A DNA stretch of 64,000 nucleotides. It comes from Peronospora farinosa. Its lineage: Eukaryota > Oomycota > Peronosporomycetes > Peronosporales > Peronosporaceae. Positions 21,012-30,180 of the stretch are shown one piece after another (within the stretch, counting starts at the first letter, position 1; each line of letters starts with the position of its first letter). The notes under the pieces are model-generated. The model was not told the DNA's origin. It saw only the letters and a program-made list of their open reading frames with translations, and searched no databases. Location of the stretch: NCBI GenBank assembly GCA_947646735.1, contig CANTFK010000129.1:310001-374000 (forward strand), read 5' to 3'. Position numbers and translations under genes: made by a program.

Positions 21012-22384
21012 AGTGAGTTCTTGTCGATGGTCGAATTCGCCATCAACAACTCCGTGCATGCGTCCACGACGCATACACCGTTCTACGTGAATGGCCTTCG
21101 CCATCCACGTGTCCCCACCTTAGTAGAGGGTGACTATAACTTTAGGGGGGGAGGGACTCGCTCGAGCGAGAACCAATCCGGCTCTTGCTCATCACGCGAC
21201 GACGTTATGGTCGACGCGAAAGTAACCGAAGTCGTACCATTCGACTTCGGTGAAGAGAAAGAAAGTAAGAGCGATGACGCTCTTACTGATAACGATGCTG
21301 AAGATATCAGCATCGTTCGAGGTATCACAAATGAGAACAGTAATGTTCTCACTGAATTAGTAACCGATATCTCTGCAGTGCATTCACAATTCACTGCAGC
21401 CAAAAGCAACGAGTCAGCTGAGGATTTCCTGCTGACTCGTGAAGCGGTAGTCCGTTTCGTGCAAGACTCCATCGCAGAAGCGGTGGATAAGAAAAAGCGA
21501 AACGCAGACAATAATGGAAGGGCAAATGCTCAAACATTTATTGAAGGTGATTTAGTTTTACTGTCAACAGTAAACCTACCTAAACATGTAGTGACTAACG
21601 TGGGCAGCAATAAATTGTTGCCCAAGTACATCGGCCCGTTTCGTGTATTGCGCCGCCTAGGCAACGCATACACGATCGAGTTGCCACGCAGGATGCGTAC
21701 GCATCCTACGTTTTACGTGGGACGTCTTCGTCCGTACGTTCAGTACGCGGCTTCTTCGAACGACAAGGATAGCCATTACTCTCAAGAATCCCCTTCAGAT
21801 TCTTGTTGTCACGAACCAGATTCGATATCTGGTCGTGTAGAGATGAGATCTTCCCATGATATTGGACGATCTCCTGACGAGCTGTCGCCAGCTCGTTACT
21901 CAGAGAATGAAGTCGCCGTTCATTCTCCAATAGTGCGACAGCATTGTTTGCCCGAGACCTCTCATGGTCAAACCCGAGCTGTCGCACAATGTCCTCTAAG
22001 CGACGACGCTTATCCCGTTCGTGATCAACATCACAACGGAGCTCACGAGTTACACGGGCAAACCCGTCTAACTCAGCAGCCAAGTCCGATGAAAGAATCG
22101 GACAGGGTTTTCCTCCACCACCACGTCCGCTGGTGGACTCCCATGGTGGGAAGCGCTTTCTCGTGGAACGCTTACTAAAGCACCGCGAGCTGAAGGGACG
22201 TCGGACGAGTTATCTCGTCCGGTGGCGTGGCTATCCGCCTTCGGCGGATAGCTGGAAACCTCCGGCCCAACTGATGGCCGACGTTCTCGGCCTTGTTGAA
22301 CAGTACGACAAGGGACACCCGATGGTGAAGAAGGAACATCGAAAAACGAGCGCCCAGCGCGCTCGTAAAGGGATTGCAAAGTAG
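21012..22384 (+). CDS. Pol C terminus: integrase tail and chromodomain, frameshifted
   Basis: After the TGA the same frame gives AINNSVHASTTHTPFYVNGLRHP, then GDLVLLSTVNLP, KYIGPFRVLRRLGNAYTIELP and THPTFYVGRLRPY, the integrase C-terminal (GPF/Y) module. Near 22100 the meaningful frame changes by one base. It then reads RFLVERLLKHR, TSYLVRWRGYPPSADSW and LVEQYD, a chromodomain ending at 22382-22384. In this clade the chromodomain is thought to guide integration to marked chromatin. The aromatic cage is partly present (Y and W of the YLVRW/DSW blocks). Confidence 0.8.
21706..22200 (-). CDS. Antisense coiled-coil frame overlapping pol 3' end
   Basis: On the minus strand an open frame (TTG at 22083 and open further back to about 22200) encodes a Gly-rich start and a long heptad-patterned helix (RELRCDVDHERDKRRRLEDI, ENERRLHSLSNELATARQEI, KISSLHDQISNLVRDNKNLK). 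It stops at 21706 opposite the end of the integrase tail. It may be the C-terminal part of the antisense protein starting at 23426, or partly a by-product of hairpin sequence, which makes both strands alike. It has no confirmed ATG. Confidence 0.4.
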   Translation of the reverse strand, partial: RPFSSRCFSKRSTRKRFPPWESTSGRGGGGKPCPILSSDLAAELDGFARVTRELRCDVDHERDKRRRLEDIVRQLGFDHERSRANNAVALLENERRLHSLSNELATARQEIVQYHGKISSLHDQISNLVRDNKNLKGILESNGYPCRSKKPRTERTDEDVPRKT

Positions 22385-22550
22385 CAATCCCTTCACGTAT
22401 CTCAGAAGGGATGCGAGCCCTCCACCAGGGCTCAGTAAGGAGGTACGCCTCCTTAGGCGCTCTTGACGAGGTGCTCAGGCACCCCGGGCATGAGTCGCCC
22501 CAAGAGAGGCATAACAGGCCTGCCTCTCTAGATAACCAGTGCAAACGATA

Positions 22551-23426
22551 TCATGCACCGGACGTACCTCGTTTCTCAAACTTATTGCGGCTAGCAAAAA
22601 GTCTTTGAAACCAAGCCTCTTTCCCAACATTTAAAACGTTGGTGATAAACGCGTTCCAAGATTGGAGGAACGCGTCAGCCTCACGCTTCTTGTGTGGGCC
22701 ATACCATCGATGTTCAAGGAACACATCGATGTAATAATCGTTCTCAGTGCGAAAGTTCTTCGCACTGGCGTCAAGGCCATGAAGCTTTGACGCATCAAAC
22801 AACGGTATGGGGAACCGTTCGTTGGTCTTTCCAGACCAACGATCAAGCAGATGCTTAGGTAGCATCCATGGCTTGCGATCAGGAGCAAGACGCAATACGT
22901 TGCGGTCTAAAGCCTCCTGCGTGGTGTCAATAGAAGTACCGACACCACGAGCATTAGTGTCAACAGAAGTATCGACACTATGAGCATTGATGTCAGTAGA
23001 AGCACTGACATCACCCTTACGGTCCCCACCCGAGTCACTATCCTTCGACTCGTTTAGCGAGTCGTCTGATTCATCAGACGACCCGAACATTTCACGGTAC
23101 ATTGATTCACTCAATGTACCACGATCCCTCTTCGTAGCATTAGACGACGAGGTATCACCCCGGGGAGAGCCCGGGAGTGACACAGGTGGCTTTGAGCCGG
23201 ATGCGTCATCCGACTCACCAGAGTAGTCAACGACTAACTCTGGGTCAACATCTTCACGTGGCGAAGCGCTACGTGAACCTGCAACAGGCGTTGCAGGCTG
23301 ATGTTGACTTCCAGCATACACATTAGTGTCTGCTGGCTGAGGCTGTGAAGCCTCAGTAGCGGCTGCACACAGGCGTGCAGCCGAGCTCTCGGCTGCCTTA
23401 GCAGCGACGCGCATTGACTTTGTCAT
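22551..23426 (-). CDS. Antisense ORF between pol and 3' LTR, 291 aa, unknown
   Basis: ATG at 23426 lies 95 bp inside the 3' LTR, on the strand opposite to gag-pol. Residues 1-150 are Ala/Ser/Asp/Pro-rich, with DPELVVDYSGESDD and MYREMFGSSDESDD. A short STD/VDT repeat follows. Residues about 185-291 look folded and rich in aromatic residues (APDRKPWMLPKHLLDRWSG, NDYYIDVFLEHRWYG, FLQSWNAFITNVL). No family was recognised. The decayed element has a counterpart with DEDLSLIVDY in the same place and orientation. It would be transcribed from inside the 3' LTR outward against pol. Confidence 0.55.
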   Translation of the reverse strand: MTKSMRVAAKAAESSAARLCAAATEASQPQPADTNVYAGSQHQPATPVAGSRSASPREDVDPELVVDYSGESDDASGSKPPVSLPGSPRGDTSSSNATKRDRGTLSESMYREMFGSSDESDDSLNESKDSDSGGDRKGDVSASTDINAHSVDTSVDTNARGVGTSIDTTQEALDRNVLRLAPDRKPWMLPKHLLDRWSGKTNERFPIPLFDASKLHGLDASAKNFRTENDYYIDVFLEHRWYGPHKKREADAFLQSWNAFITNVLNVGKEAWFQRLFASRNKFEKRGTSGA

Positions 23427-23507
23427 AGCGTAATTGTTGAATGAAAGAAATTCAACAAGCTCTCCTTTCCCATAGTCACTAAACAGTCACTAATGTGACT
23501 GTTGGTT

Positions 23508-23520
23508 GAGGGGGGGGTGA
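23508..23520 (+). other. Polypurine tract
   Basis: GAGGGGGGGGTGA ends immediately before the 3' LTR start TGTAACGGGG, the expected plus-strand priming site. Confidence 0.8.
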
Positions 23521-23980
23521 TGTAACGGGGCGAGCCCGTTACATAATATTGACACTTACATGAAGTGTCAATAAAATATTATTATAACTAATAATATTTT
23601 GACAATATTACCTTTTCTTATAATATTGTTCCTAGATCTCCTTGAAGTTGGAGATGCCCTCTTATTGGTTGATATGGGCCATCATATCAACCAACGCGCT
23701 GACCAATGACCGATGGACGCGCGCAATGAGTGGAGGGCAAGTTGTCAACATACATAGTTGTAGTTTAATATAGTTAACATAGGTTATAACAGATTAGTTT
23801 TATTAAGATAGTTAACTATATTAAATACAGTTTTCCTTTTCTCTACTTCTAAGCGTTTGTTTAGAAGTAAAGCTTCCTCTGCCTCTTGTGTAAGAGAGGT
23901 AATTGAGGCACCTGCTTTCACTGTAATCAGTGAAAGTAGACTATACTGTAATCAGTATAGTCGGAGGGTGCCCCATTACA
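23521..23980 (+). repeat. 3' LTR of the plus-strand Gypsy element
   Basis: It matches the 5' LTR with one substitution (CTTATATG/CTTACATG) and one inserted base (TAGTTAACATAGG here, TAGTTACATAGG in the 5' LTR). It is followed by the target duplication GCATG. Confidence 0.95.
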
Positions 23981-23999
23981 GCATGGCATCTGCTTATAA

Positions 24000-24335
24000 T
24001 CAAGTATTAGCTTCGAGGATACCTCGATGTAGACTGGGTCGGCGACTTTGATGATCGTAAGTTAACTTCGGGTTACACATTCATACAGATGGGTGCGCCA
24101 TTACTTTCAGGATCGAAGTGGAATACATATGCGCTTAGTCTGGCAATTCAAGAAGGTAAAGAGAATAACCGCTCGCTATGCGAGGTTATGACGACACCCA
24201 ACGATTCGCGACCCAACTCGTCATTTTCAAAATCCATGGTGCTTCCATGCATTAATTTGATTAGAAAATCGCTGCCAAGCACATCGACATCAAGTACTGT
24301 TAATACATAGTCCAAAACTGAAATTCATAATTGTG
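24000..24335. mobile_element. Retroelement remnants (Copia RNase H, possible protease)
   Basis: On the plus strand, 24015-24135 encodes GYLDVDWVGDFDDRKLTSGYTF, a Copia RNase H core (usual form SDADWAGD-x-DDRKSTSGY). On the minus strand, about 24200-24320 reads VLDVDVLGSDFLIKL, which recalls a retropepsin C-terminal half. Neither part is intact. Confidence 0.5.
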
Positions 24336-24371
24336 AAGACCATACTAGATAAATAAGCTTCACCAAGAAAG

Positions 24372-25005
24372 ATGCATGTCATCGTTCACGTCCTGTTATC
24401 TCTGGTCATGATACCACATTTAATGGCATTTCAACCTCCTATTTTTCTAACAATGATTGACGTGCATAAAGTACAAGCGTCGCCATCATCATCAACATTT
24501 GATACTCCTCCATTGACATTTCAATCGGAATGATTGGTAGGCCATTTGTGACTTTACTCACTTACATCCACGACGTTATGCTGCCTTTCATCTCTCATCA
24601 TCAATCGATTAATTGTCACCAAGCATTTTCATTGACGGAGTTTTTGATGAGAAGATGTGGATCGAAGTGCCGTGGAGCGATCTGTCATAAGATATCCGTG
24701 GGCCGACGTTCTGGTCTCAACCGTGGTTCAAAACCAAGTTTAAATTGCGTGACAACCAGCAATTTCTCTACATCGGTGCGTTTTTGGAAGAAACGACGAT
24801 GTGGGCTAATGTATCGCAACGCAAGATGTCATTTTACACGACAATGAGTTTAAAGTTTTTGCGGATGCTGCCAGCAGTACGCACAATTACAAAGAATTTG
24901 AGCTCAATGCTTGATATACAACTTAGAAACCTGTGGCTAAATCGTTTATACAGAGACGGTGGTCATGAAAACAGCACACAGGTGGATCCTAGACACGACG
25001 TTTAG
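24372..25005 (+). pseudogene. Dead CBM9-like secreted protein gene
   Basis: An ATG at 24372 opens a hydrophobic start (MHVIVHVLLSLVMIPHLMAF) that looks like a signal peptide. Downstream, broken frames carry WIEVPWSDL, RGPTFWSQPWFKTKFKLR, FLYIGAFLEETTMWANVSQR and NLWLNR-YRDGG pieces. These follow the order of carbohydrate-binding module family 9-like domains. At least three frameshifts and several stops are present, so it is not functional. It lies at the edge of the transposon island. Confidence 0.6.
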
Positions 25006-25233
25006 TGCTCAGATTGGACTGAGTGCGCAACTTGGTGCTTTTGAATTTGTCGCAACCCTCTCAGACGACCAACACATCATCGTGAGAAAATGGTGAGCAA
25101 TGTAACCACGTCGCCCCATCGAGGGAGTGCAACGAAGACCGCAACTGACATGAATTTTTTTTGAGTGTTATTACACGGTGCGTCCCTGAAACAACCATAC
25201 CTTCCTCTCTATTTTCTGTGTAAACTTTTTTGC

Positions 25234-27099
25234 CTACGCGAAGTAAATCCACATTGTAAACGTGACAGCAAGAGCAGCAATACCACTACCAGCAACAAGT
25301 ACGTTCACCCACATGGGCTTGGCAAGCTCCGTTTCGTCGAGTTTGAGAACCTGGTCCCAGCGGATCATGTACTTACGCACCTCCTCTGAAGGAAGGTTCT
25401 TGTGCTGTGTCAGCAGACTGACCACGACACATACGACCAAAGCGGTGACCCATAGTAACAGGGCAAAGTGTTGGAAGTTCATGTAAAAGAAAGTGTTCCA
25501 GAATACAGGTAGATCACCATCCATGCTGTCGTCCTTAATCGTCACGAAGATAAGACGTGAGAAACCCAGCAAGCCACCGACAATCATAGCAGAAAATGCG
25601 CCGTACACGTTAGCCGGCTTCCAGGCAACACCCAGCACGAGCACGATACCGATGGGAGGGGTCAAGTAGCTTTGAATCTCAACAATCTGTTCATAAAGAC
25701 CTGTTCCATTGCGCATGATGGGGATCCAGCAAAAGCTTAGCACGGCAAAGACGACGATACTTACGCGCCCGACCCACACGAGCTGCTTGTGCGAAGCATC
25801 TGGTTTAAATTTGAGATAAATGTCGTTGGTGACAACGGACGAGCCCGCAGCAAAGACGGAAGCCAAACTAGACATCATAGCGGTGATGATACTAGAGATC
25901 ATCAAGCCAATAATGCCATGCGGCATCATTTCTGTAAGTAATGTTGGGTACGCGGCGTCGGTACCATCGTCAATCTTACTGAAGTCAAAGTAGATGCTAG
26001 CAATGATGCCTGGGATAACGATCAGGAATGGCGGAAGTGTCTTGAGCATACTGGCGAATGAGCAGCCAGCCTTCGCGTTAGCCGTGTCCTTGGCAGACAG
26101 CACACGCTGAACAAGATCTTGATCCATGCACCAATACCAGATCGATCCCATGGGCTGACCAAAGATCATACCCGTCCAAGGGTAGTCTGGGTCGTCCGTT
26201 GGCTTCCACAAATGAAACCAGTCTGAGCGGTTTTGGTTTGCCAGGTTTTCCTTGATGCCTTCGAAGCCGCCAATCTGGTTCATCGAGTACGAAAAGAGTA
26301 CGAGGCCTCCCAAAGTGAAGATACACATCTGGAACAGATCCGTGTACATAACAGCACGAAGGCCACCAGCAATGCTGTACAAAGCACTCAGAGCAATGCA
26401 CACGCCTGCACCCAGGTACAGATTCCACCCTAAAGTTGCTTGGAAGACAATGGCACCGCCATAGATACTTGCACTCATCTTCGTCAATACGTACATGACG
26501 AGAGTGATGAGTGACAAATAGTGTCTGCACGGAGCACCAAAGCGGTATTCTAGGAATTCGGGGGTCGTGTACACGCCGCAGCGACGGTAAATTGGAGAGA
26601 AAATCCAGCCCAAGCACAAGATCAAAATTGCAGCGTACCATTCGTACATGGCCACTGCAATCCCTCGACGAGCTCCGTCGCCAGCCATTCCGATAAAGTG
26701 TTCAGCACCAATGTTGCTGGCAAATAGAGCTCCACCGACAAAGTACCATTGCATGCCTCGATCAGCTAAGAAAAAGTTGGACATTTCATTGTTTTTGTGA
26801 TCCGGTCCGTCACGCGCAATCAACGAGGCCGACGAACGATGTTGAGAGATTTCTGGGCCATGCTCGTCACCGGCAGGTAGATTCTTGGTGGGGGTGGCCT
26901 CGGATGCCACGTAGGCGTCACCCGGTGATTTTACGACTTGGTCCACGTTGCGTTTAGCTGGACGAATGCACGGTAAATACTTGGCCAAGTGACTCTCTCC
27001 AGCTTGGATGGAAGCGACAATAGCCACCACCATCGTAAAGAGCAGTACCGTGGTGATAATGAGGATGTCGACGGCATTGACTTTGGCACCACCGGACAT
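25234..27099 (-). CDS. SLC5-family sodium:solute symporter
   Basis: The 621-aa membrane protein has about 13-14 hydrophobic segments and SLC5/SSF signatures. FFLADRGMQWYFVGGALFASNIGAEHFIG matches the first membrane segments, FGAPCRHYLS and YSIAGGLRAVMYTDLFQ the middle, and the R-rich QDLVQRVLSAKD segment, ASVFAAGSSVVTNDIY and the YLTPPIGIVLVLG block the core. Animal relatives couple sodium to uptake of sugars, inositol or vitamins; the substrate here is not readable. The open frame reaches 27240, but its first codon is TTG. ATGs at 27132 and 27099 are candidates, and 27099 places the start just before the first membrane helix. FSH1 lies upstream on the same strand, about 900 bp away. Confidence 0.85.
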   Translation of the reverse strand: MSGGAKVNAVDILIITTVLLFTMVVAIVASIQAGESHLAKYLPCIRPAKRNVDQVVKSPGDAYVASEATPTKNLPAGDEHGPEISQHRSSASLIARDGPDHKNNEMSNFFLADRGMQWYFVGGALFASNIGAEHFIGMAGDGARRGIAVAMYEWYAAILILCLGWIFSPIYRRCGVYTTPEFLEYRFGAPCRHYLSLITLVMYVLTKMSASIYGGAIVFQATLGWNLYLGAGVCIALSALYSIAGGLRAVMYTDLFQMCIFTLGGLVLFSYSMNQIGGFEGIKENLANQNRSDWFHLWKPTDDPDYPWTGMIFGQPMGSIWYWCMDQDLVQRVLSAKDTANAKAGCSFASMLKTLPPFLIVIPGIIASIYFDFSKIDDGTDAAYPTLLTEMMPHGIIGLMISSIITAMMSSLASVFAAGSSVVTNDIYLKFKPDASHKQLVWVGRVSIVVFAVLSFCWIPIMRNGTGLYEQIVEIQSYLTPPIGIVLVLGVAWKPANVYGAFSAMIVGGLLGFSRLIFVTIKDDSMDGDLPVFWNTFFYMNFQHFALLLWVTALVVCVVVSLLTQHKNLPSEEVRKYMIRWDQVLKLDETELAKPMWVNVLVAGSGIAALAVTFTMWIYFA

Positions 27100-27132
27100 G
27101 TCGGGGACTTTTTGGGTGTACAGCTCGACCAT

Positions 27133-28028
27133 AAGAAACGACAAAAACTGAGCTTGGCGTGAAGATGCAGTCAGGTGTAGTGGCTTGCGTCGAAGGCGAT
27201 GAATCAGAGAATAAAGTGAACTTACTACGTCAATGTCCAATAGAGTTGTTCAATCGCTCTGACCCAAAGCCGAGCCAGTTTTCCCAATCAGACCAGGCAC
27301 AACTGCGCTGCAAGACGGGACACAATTGTTGTTAGAGTCGTTGCGTATCACCGCGACACGTGGTTAATAGTGATCGTGGACGACATCGTTGAGTTCGTCT
27401 AAGGTTGCAGTGAAAGCTACGTAATATGCAGGGGAAGAGGCATTTGAATGCTATGGCATCTGTGCACTCTTTTGGAGCTTGGTGCTTAATGGAGAAGTGG
27501 TCATGGACGTAAGCAAAAACGGTTCAGTGTTAGCCCATCCTTGTAGACTTGTACATGGGATGAACCAAGCGCAAAGATGCAGAGAGTGGCATTGTCTGAA
27601 AGGTAGAGCAGTTAAGCGTTAGGGGAATGCGTAATCGTTGAGGGACCATTTCCTTCAAACTTGTCAATGGTATCTTTAAAGGTTCCATTACCTCTAACAA
27701 TGCACTCAAGACATTAAGCTTATTGCATGAAAGGCTACGAGAACGTAACATATGTACTCTCGCTATTAATATAAAAACGAGTTTGTTCGTCATAAGGGAT
27801 AAAAGAAGATGGTTAATGACGATAACCACTACAAACCTATGAAGGCTGTAATGCTGACTAACATTTTTAAGAAGCAGCAATGACGAGGTAGTCATGTCAC
27901 CTCATAAGAGCTGAATGTGAAGCAACAGGTCTGTCACGTCGTAATGGTTCTGTCATTCTTGATAACGCTCGGTACTTGGTTTAGTTTGTCATTTTCTATC
28001 ACACTCGGTACACTACGTTTCGCTGTCC
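27133..28028. other. Intergenic between the SLC5 and FSH1 genes
   Basis: It holds the 5' flank of the symporter gene. A possible short 5' exon ends at a GTAAGT-like site near 27215 on the minus strand. No other gene is recognised; the 121-codon minus frame at 27530-27895 has no motif. Confidence 0.4.
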
Positions 28029-28805
28029 TTACATTCTTGCCACGGAGCTCTGGCGTGTGTCGTTGAAGAACTGCCAGATTGTGTTGGCCAAGTCCATATA
28101 CAATTGGTGATGTAGCTCTGGAGACGGAAACTTGTGTCCTCCATCGTGCTCTATCAGCCGTCTCTCCAGTGGACTGCCTTTCGAATGCATCATGTACGTA
28201 TCTTTGAGCAGCAACGACTCTTTATACAAACTGTCCTTCTTCCCCACGACATGAATTGACGGGAGTGGCACCAGTATCTTCTTCCCCTCGGGTGTCTCGA
28301 ACAGTTCCCGCACGTTAATAGCTCGTGGAACTACGCCACACACACATAGCACGAGCTTCCACCAGCACTTCTTGCCCTTCTTATGGCACCACGTGGACAG
28401 AATCGTAAGCATGGCGGCACCTTGCGAGAAGCCCACAGCCAAGTCGAACTCGCCTAGTTCGTTGAGTCTTTTGTCCATATCCTCAATGGCGTGGTCAATG
28501 TCCTCGAACTTGAGGTGCCAGTGCTTGGTGGTGCCATTTGGGACCCCCTCCTCGCCCTCAATGGCCTCTTTCTCCTCTTTCTTTAGTTCTCGAGTCGCCC
28601 ACCATTCAAAGAAGGGTGCAGTGTCACCGAACTTTCGCTCGACTACCTCGTCCGTCGGTCCGCGGGCATCAAATGGTCCATTGAGGAAGACAAACACGGC
28701 TTTTGGTCCCAAAGCTTCACGCAGTCCTCGCGTCTGACTCTCCATCACTTGGCAATTTGTACGAAAACCATGCAGACATAAGACACGTAGATTTGTGGAG
28801 GTCAT
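28029..28805 (-). CDS. FSH1/OVCA2-type serine hydrolase
   Basis: This 258-aa single-exon alpha/beta hydrolase has the full FSH signature. LRVLCLHGFRTN is at residues 6-17, the nucleophile elbow VGFSQGA has Ser127, and a C-terminal HDGGHKFP supplies the catalytic His. The acid is probably the Asp in the VVGKKDSLY segment. Family members hydrolyse small esters, and OVCA2 is reported as a long-chain alkyl-ester hydrolase. A cytosolic location is expected, as no signal peptide or membrane helix is seen. The length matches the family. An acidic insertion rich in Glu/Lys is present near residues 75-88. ATG at 28805 is the first Met. Confidence 0.85.
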   Translation of the reverse strand: MTSTNLRVLCLHGFRTNCQVMESQTRGLREALGPKAVFVFLNGPFDARGPTDEVVERKFGDTAPFFEWWATRELKKEEKEAIEGEEGVPNGTTKHWHLKFEDIDHAIEDMDKRLNELGEFDLAVGFSQGAAMLTILSTWCHKKGKKCWWKLVLCVCGVVPRAINVRELFETPEGKKILVPLPSIHVVGKKDSLYKESLLLKDTYMMHSKGSPLERRLIEHDGGHKFPSPELHHQLYMDLANTIWQFFNDTRQSSVARM

Positions 28806-29060
28806 TGCTGGAGATCGAAGAACAAGTACTGATATAATAAAGTCTAACGTTTCGCATGTGATCGGTTATCCATCACTTCTGCGCATAGTACACGTAAACA
28901 TGGCTACATACGATACGGCATACCCTTGAGGTAATCGACTGAAGCCATTTCTTACTTTCTCTATCTTGACGTCATATGAAGGTACTCCTATGAGGGGGGG
29001 GGGGGGGGCACGACAACAATACTACTCGAAGTACGAGTTCGCCGCATGGTGTGGACGAGA

Positions 29061-30180
29061 TCAAGCGTTTAGCCACCACTGACCTTGCTCATCAAGCCGT
29101 CGACGTTCAGCAGGACGTTGTCCTGGCAATTTTGCCACCAAGAGTTTCGACAGCAGACTGTTGGACGTAACGCCAGGTATCACAGTCTTCTCGTTCTTGG
29201 AAAGTAACCAAGCATGCCCAGCTTTTGCATCTCCAACGTCTCTTGGTGGTACATGCGTATTTTGCTCTTCGCAGCACCGTCGGCACGAGCGACTATCGCT
29301 TATGCTTTCGACTCGGAAGTGACGCAAATTTTACTCGTCGTGGCTTCTAGCTGCATCTGTAGGGCTGTCTTCTCGGCATGATGAGGTCGATGTCGGCGTC
29401 ACAGTGAGCATTGATCTCTCCAGAGATCCGTACCGTCTTCGCCTCAATCTCGGCGATCTTTAATGATGCCTCACGTCTCGTTTTTTTAAAGTCACGGTGG
29501 TCTTCTGGCTAATTTCCTCATCCGCGAGAAGAGTGTGCGCATTATCGATTGAGCTTCGTCGTGTCAATCTACTCCTTGTACTGCAACATCTGCACGTCGC
29601 TCATCGGTTTCATGCTTTGCTTCTTTATGGCACTCACATGCGTCGTGCGACTCAGCATTTGCTTCTGAGTTCCAGAGGAAGCGTGACGTTCGTGATGACA
29701 ACGCTGATGATCTGTATGCCGTACGTGTGACCGGACTATGTTTGATGTTCTCTGTGACGCAGTAGAACAGCTTCTCCACGTCTTCCACGTGGTTAAGTGG
29801 AGCTCGTGGATTAGCTGGTCTATTCGTGGGTGAGTGGAACTCGTGGATTAGCTGGTCTATTTGTGCGAAAGTCGAGAGCTCCCGTCTTGGATCGTTGTCA
29901 CATCGTGCCGTCATGAAGCTGGTACACTTCCGTGTGCTCCACACTGCGAGTGAGTGCCCGCACTGATTCATCTTGAGCTGCGCGGAGCTGCACCTCCAGC
30001 CCGTTTGGACCTAGCCTGTAAACATATCGACGTACGAGCTCTGGATCTTTACCTTGGACTCATCACCCATAATGCGAAGTTTTAGACACATATCAATGCC
30101 CACGGTGACATCGTCTGCAAGCTTGTAGCCCTATACAGGCGTGTCAAACACATGTATTGTTTCGTGACGAGATGAGCCAC
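29061..30180 (-). pseudogene. Dead SPFH/band-7 (stomatin/prohibitin-like) gene
   Basis: Minus-strand translation across three frames gives an SPFH order: DTPV, DDVTVGIDMCLKLRIMGDESK, GPNGLEVQLRAAQDESVRAL, EHTEVYQLHDG, YCVTENIKH and IISVVITNVTLP. After that come LLADEEISQKTTVTLKKRDV, a coiled-coil stretch, and a tail LLSKLLVAKLPGQRP. Frames change at several points, and a 37-bp tandem duplication at about 29797-29870 adds another break. No intact frame remains. A functional paralogue presumably exists elsewhere. The + frame at 30192-30542 upstream is not supported. Confidence 0.65.

Larger units (their letters stand above)
15817..23980 (+). mobile_element. Complete, young Ty3/Gypsy chromodomain element rich in hairpins
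   Basis: Near-identical LTRs (15817-16275, 459 bp; 23521-23980, 460 bp; I see one substitution and one single-base indel) are flanked by the 5-bp duplication GCATG (15812-15816 and 23981-23985). Inside are a primer site, gag, protease, RT, RNase H, integrase, chromodomain, an antisense frame and a polypurine tract. The LTR similarity implies recent insertion, yet pol carries an in-frame TGA and two frame changes. Almost the whole length is written as adjacent short perfect hairpins (see findings). It is inserted just upstream of the gag start of the minus Gypsy element. Confidence 0.95.

Noticed and set aside
22068..22544. 158-codon minus-strand frame over the chromodomain
   Set aside because: It mirrors the pol/chromodomain coding strand, has no motif and starts within hairpin-rich sequence; most likely a shadow.
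28994..29008. 15-base G run
   Set aside because: Simple homopolymer in a gene flank; possible G-quadruplex but no further support.
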